The notes under the pieces are model-generated. The model worked only from the letters and a program-made list of their open reading frames with translations. It was not told where the DNA came from and made no database searches. This document shows, one piece after another, positions 62,193 through 62,226 of a DNA stretch of 62,226 bases; position 1 is the first letter of the stretch; each line of letters begins with the position of its first letter. Where the stretch lies: contig JAETQD010000010.1 in assembly GCA_021770825.1 (NCBI GenBank), forward strand, positions 1 to 62,226, written 5' to 3'. The DNA comes from Clostridium sp. GTDB taxonomy: Bacteria; Bacillota; Clostridia; Lachnospirales; Lachnospiraceae. The translations under genes and the position numbers were made by a program.

Positions 62193-62226
62193 CTACTTCT
62201 TTGCAATGTACTTTCTGATATCAAGT
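62193..62226 (-). CDS. C-terminal end of an upstream gene (partial)
   Basis: A frame from the right edge reads LDIRKYIAKK to a stop at 62193, seven bases before the next start codon, in line with an operon. Too short to identify. Confidence 0.35.
   Translation of the reverse strand, partial: LDIRKYIAKK

Overview
The window looks like chromosomal DNA of a Gram-positive anaerobic gut-type Clostridium of the Lachnospiraceae (cluster XIVa; relatives of Clostridium symbiosum, Enterocloster or Lacrimispora). Signs are strong GGAGG ribosome sites, base composition near 50% GC by eye, a biotin-dependent Na+-pumping decarboxylase cluster, secreted proteins with choline-binding-type wall repeats, YerC, YitT and YoaK proteins, TRAP and PTS transport, and a serine-recombinase end on the left edge. 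Species assignment is inference; no rRNA or tRNA gene was seen.

Layout. 0-0.1 kb: the last codons of a serine recombinase. 0.2-5.5 kb (minus): five-gene carboxyltransferase / OadG / biotin carrier / OadB / OadA operon. 5.6-9 kb: YitT membrane protein, fructose-6-phosphate aldolase-like transaldolase, RsiV-like lipoprotein. 9-14.3 kb: MMPL exporter plus secreted coiled-coil partner, divergent from a TetR regulator through a compact shared promoter. 14.8-17.3 kb: His/Cys-rich metal P-type ATPase behind an ArsR/SmtB-type operator. 17.5-23.2 kb: AT-rich P-loop kinase, GNAT enzyme, NMT1-type binding lipoprotein, D,D-carboxypeptidase, polysaccharide deacetylase, Cu/Zn superoxide dismutase. 23.3-29 kb (minus): zinc locus, with a HAD phosphatase, ZnuA, ZnuC, ZnuB and two CobW-type GTPases, one with a long His/Cys tail and one fused to a DUF1980-like domain.

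29.2-33.9 kb (plus): PTS-IIC-like membrane protein and two paralogous wall-binding secreted proteins with near-identical promoters; the larger is put out of frame by one extra A in a run of eight A's just after its start codon. 34-37.3 kb: MacAB-type efflux set. 37.6-46.3 kb: sugar-acid catabolic region (TRAP transporter, Zn-dehydrogenase, two enolase-superfamily enzymes, RraA-like protein, SDR, GntR/FadR regulator), with a shared 12-bp motif GTAATATATCAC at two of the promoters. 46.4-49.5 kb: an ABC permease/ATPase pair without a binding protein, a DUF3870 protein, and a divergent D-glutamate-cyclase-like gene behind a leader with an intrinsic terminator. 49.6-52.4 kb: leuCD divergent from a LysR regulator. 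52.4-62.2 kb: NudC, MATE exporter, YerC, Cof-type HAD phosphatase, PtsI and a glucose-type PTS IICBA, a C39-like cysteine peptidase, YoaK, a nuclease remnant and a small coiled-coil membrane protein.

The main integrated themes are Na+-coupled decarboxylation, zinc homeostasis split between import (Znu), GTPase chaperones and export (P-type ATPase), cell-envelope proteins, and sugar-acid use. The best candidates for new biology are the frameshifted wall-binding gene, the structured leaders before the zinc operon and the glutamate-cyclase gene, the composite Na+-pump carboxyltransferase operon, and the CobW-DUF1980 fusion paired with a His/Cys-tailed GTPase.
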